Origin: a candidate division BRC1 bacterium ADurb.BinA292
GTDB taxonomy: Bacteria; Sumerlaeota; Sumerlaeia; MVZB01
DNA length: 6,767 nt
Reading direction: 5' to 3'
Assembly (NCBI GenBank): GCA_002068205.1
Contig: MVZB01000186.1
Span: forward strand, 1-6,767
The position numbers and the translations under genes were made by a program. The notes beneath the pieces were generated by a model. That model was given only the letters and a program-made list of their open reading frames with translations, did not search any database and was not told the DNA's origin. Positions 6,246-6,767 of the stretch are shown one piece after another. How positions within the stretch are numbered: the stretch's first letter is position 1; each line of letters opens with the position of its first letter.

Positions 6246-6341
6246 ATCCTATCCCCGATTTCCTGTCCGACCCGGCGGGCCGACGCTGCAATATGTAGTT
6301 GGAAAATCCGACCGGCGATGGAATCCTTTTTCATCTCACAC

Positions 6342-6348
6342 AGGAGGG
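6342..6348 (+). promoter_or_regulatory. Strong Shine-Dalgarno for mscL
   Basis: AGGAGGG lies seven bases before the ATG at 6356. It is the best ribosome-binding site in the window and decides the start against an in-frame TTG at 6299. Confidence 0.85.
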
Positions 6349-6355
6349 CACCGCC

Positions 6356-6727
6356 ATGGGCTTCATTCAGGAGTTCAAGGAGTTCGCCGTCAAGGGCAAT
6401 GCCATCGACATGGCCGTCGGCATTATCATCGGCGCGGCGTTCAACAAGATCGTTAATTCGCTGGTTAACGACATCGTGATGCCCCCCCTGGGCTACCTCG
6501 CCGGCCGTGTGGAATTCAAGGACCTGGGCTATGTGATCCGCCCGGCGATGACCGATCCGACCGGCGCCGAACTGCCCGAGGTCGCCATCCGCTATGGCCA
6601 GTTCATCAATACGATCATCGAATTCCTGATCATCTCCTTTACGGTGTTCATCGTGGTCAAAGGAATGAACCGCCTGATTCGCAAGCGGGAGGCGGAAGCC
6701 GCGGTCGAGGAGGCCAAGGCGAGCTGA
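6356..6727 (+). CDS. mscL: Large-conductance mechanosensitive channel MscL
   Basis: MscL is a homopentameric inner-membrane channel that opens under membrane tension and releases solutes during hypo-osmotic shock. The 123 residues begin with the amphipathic helix GFIQEFKEFAVKGN (2-15). TM1 (about 15-45) contains the pore stretch DMAVGIIIGAAF, with the gate positions equivalent to E. coli Leu19 and Val23 being Met19 and Ile23; Gly22 and Gly26 are conserved. NDIVMPPLG (38-46) and a periplasmic loop (about 47-79) follow, then TM2 (about 80-104, QFINTIIEFL onward). The charged cluster RKREAEAAVEEAK (109-121) ends the protein. E. coli MscL has 136 residues and a further C-terminal helix that bundles in the cytoplasm; that helix is missing here. 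The ATG follows a strong AGGAGG. The gene has its own leader, downstream of a terminator. Confidence 0.97.
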   Translation: MGFIQEFKEFAVKGNAIDMAVGIIIGAAFNKIVNSLVNDIVMPPLGYLAGRVEFKDLGYVIRPAMTDPTGAELPEVAIRYGQFINTIIEFLIISFTVFIVVKGMNRLIRKREAEAAVEEAKAS

Positions 6728-6749
6728 GGTCATGACCGGGCGGGTTTTA

Positions 6750-6760
6750 CGGCAGGGATG
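6750..6760. repeat. Third copy of the CGGCAGGGATG motif
   Basis: CGGCAGGGATG is identical to the core at 3310-3320 and 3387-3397 and again lies just beyond a gene's 3' end (22 bases after the mscL stop). The window ends seven bases later, so whether a TAGCC-headed hairpin follows, as in the other two copies, cannot be seen. Confidence 0.55.
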
Positions 6761-6767
6761 GCACAGA

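Larger units (their letters stand above)
5919..6355. other. Non-coding region between mutY and mscL
   Basis: This 437-base stretch is pyrimidine-rich on the plus strand and less GC-rich than the genes. In order it holds: a weak stem GGGA/TCCC just after mutY (5925-5939) that could be a poor terminator; the dyad TCTCAA-T-TTGAGA (5948-5960); a 6-bp hairpin with 7-base loop (6085-6103); a nested stem-loop (6128-6192); and a strong intrinsic terminator (6203-6245). The last 110 bases form the mscL leader; I could not identify a convincing promoter there. Frames open across it on either strand give no recognisable protein. Confidence 0.7.

Noticed and set aside
6212..6733. 173-codon minus-strand frame opposite mscL
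   Set aside because: Antisense to a complete MscL; it also crosses the terminator.
6728..6744. GGTCATGACC palindrome followed by GGGCGGGTTTT after mscL as a terminator
   Set aside because: Folded as a hairpin it has only three pairs around CATG, and the T-run is just four bases; too weak to call.

Overview
The window is GC-rich, densely coding bacterial chromosome with six protein genes. All six are single transcription units: neighbouring genes converge or diverge, and nothing looks like an operon. Three are core bacterial functions: elongation factor P, the adenine glycosylase MutY and the large mechanosensitive channel MscL. One is an orphan oligopeptide/dipeptide-type ABC ATPase, one is the 3' part of a GT-C-fold membrane glycosyltransferase, and one encodes a protein I do not recognise.

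Layout: 1-1152 (+) C-terminal part of the glycosyltransferase, cut by the window start; 1153-1269 short degenerate repeats; 1270-1836 (-) efp; 1837-2016 divergent control region; 2017-3138 (+) OppD/DppD-like ATPase; 3139-3575 non-coding block rich in palindromic repeats; 3576-4655 (-) unknown protein; 4656-4751 divergent control region; 4752-5918 (+) mutY; 5919-6355 non-coding block with a nested stem-loop and a strong intrinsic terminator; 6356-6727 (+) mscL; 6728-6767 start of another non-coding stretch carrying a copy of a repeat seen at 3309 and 3386.

The lineage cannot be fixed from sequence alone. The high third-position GC, the solitary genes and the non-coding stretches filled with short imperfect repeats (CTCGTCC-type, TTCGTG-type and TAGCC-headed hairpins) remind me of environmental genomes in the Planctomycetes/Verrucomicrobia/Hydrogenedentes/Sumerlaeota sphere. 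That is recollection and inference, not a result.

I see no defence system, CRISPR array, transposase, integrase or phage gene. The most interesting material is non-coding: two hairpins with the same architecture but different, compensating stems at 3330-3461; a 12-base motif that recurs with them and again at the window end; and a nested stem-loop just ahead of a textbook terminator between mutY and mscL, which could be a small RNA or the 3' end of the mutY message.
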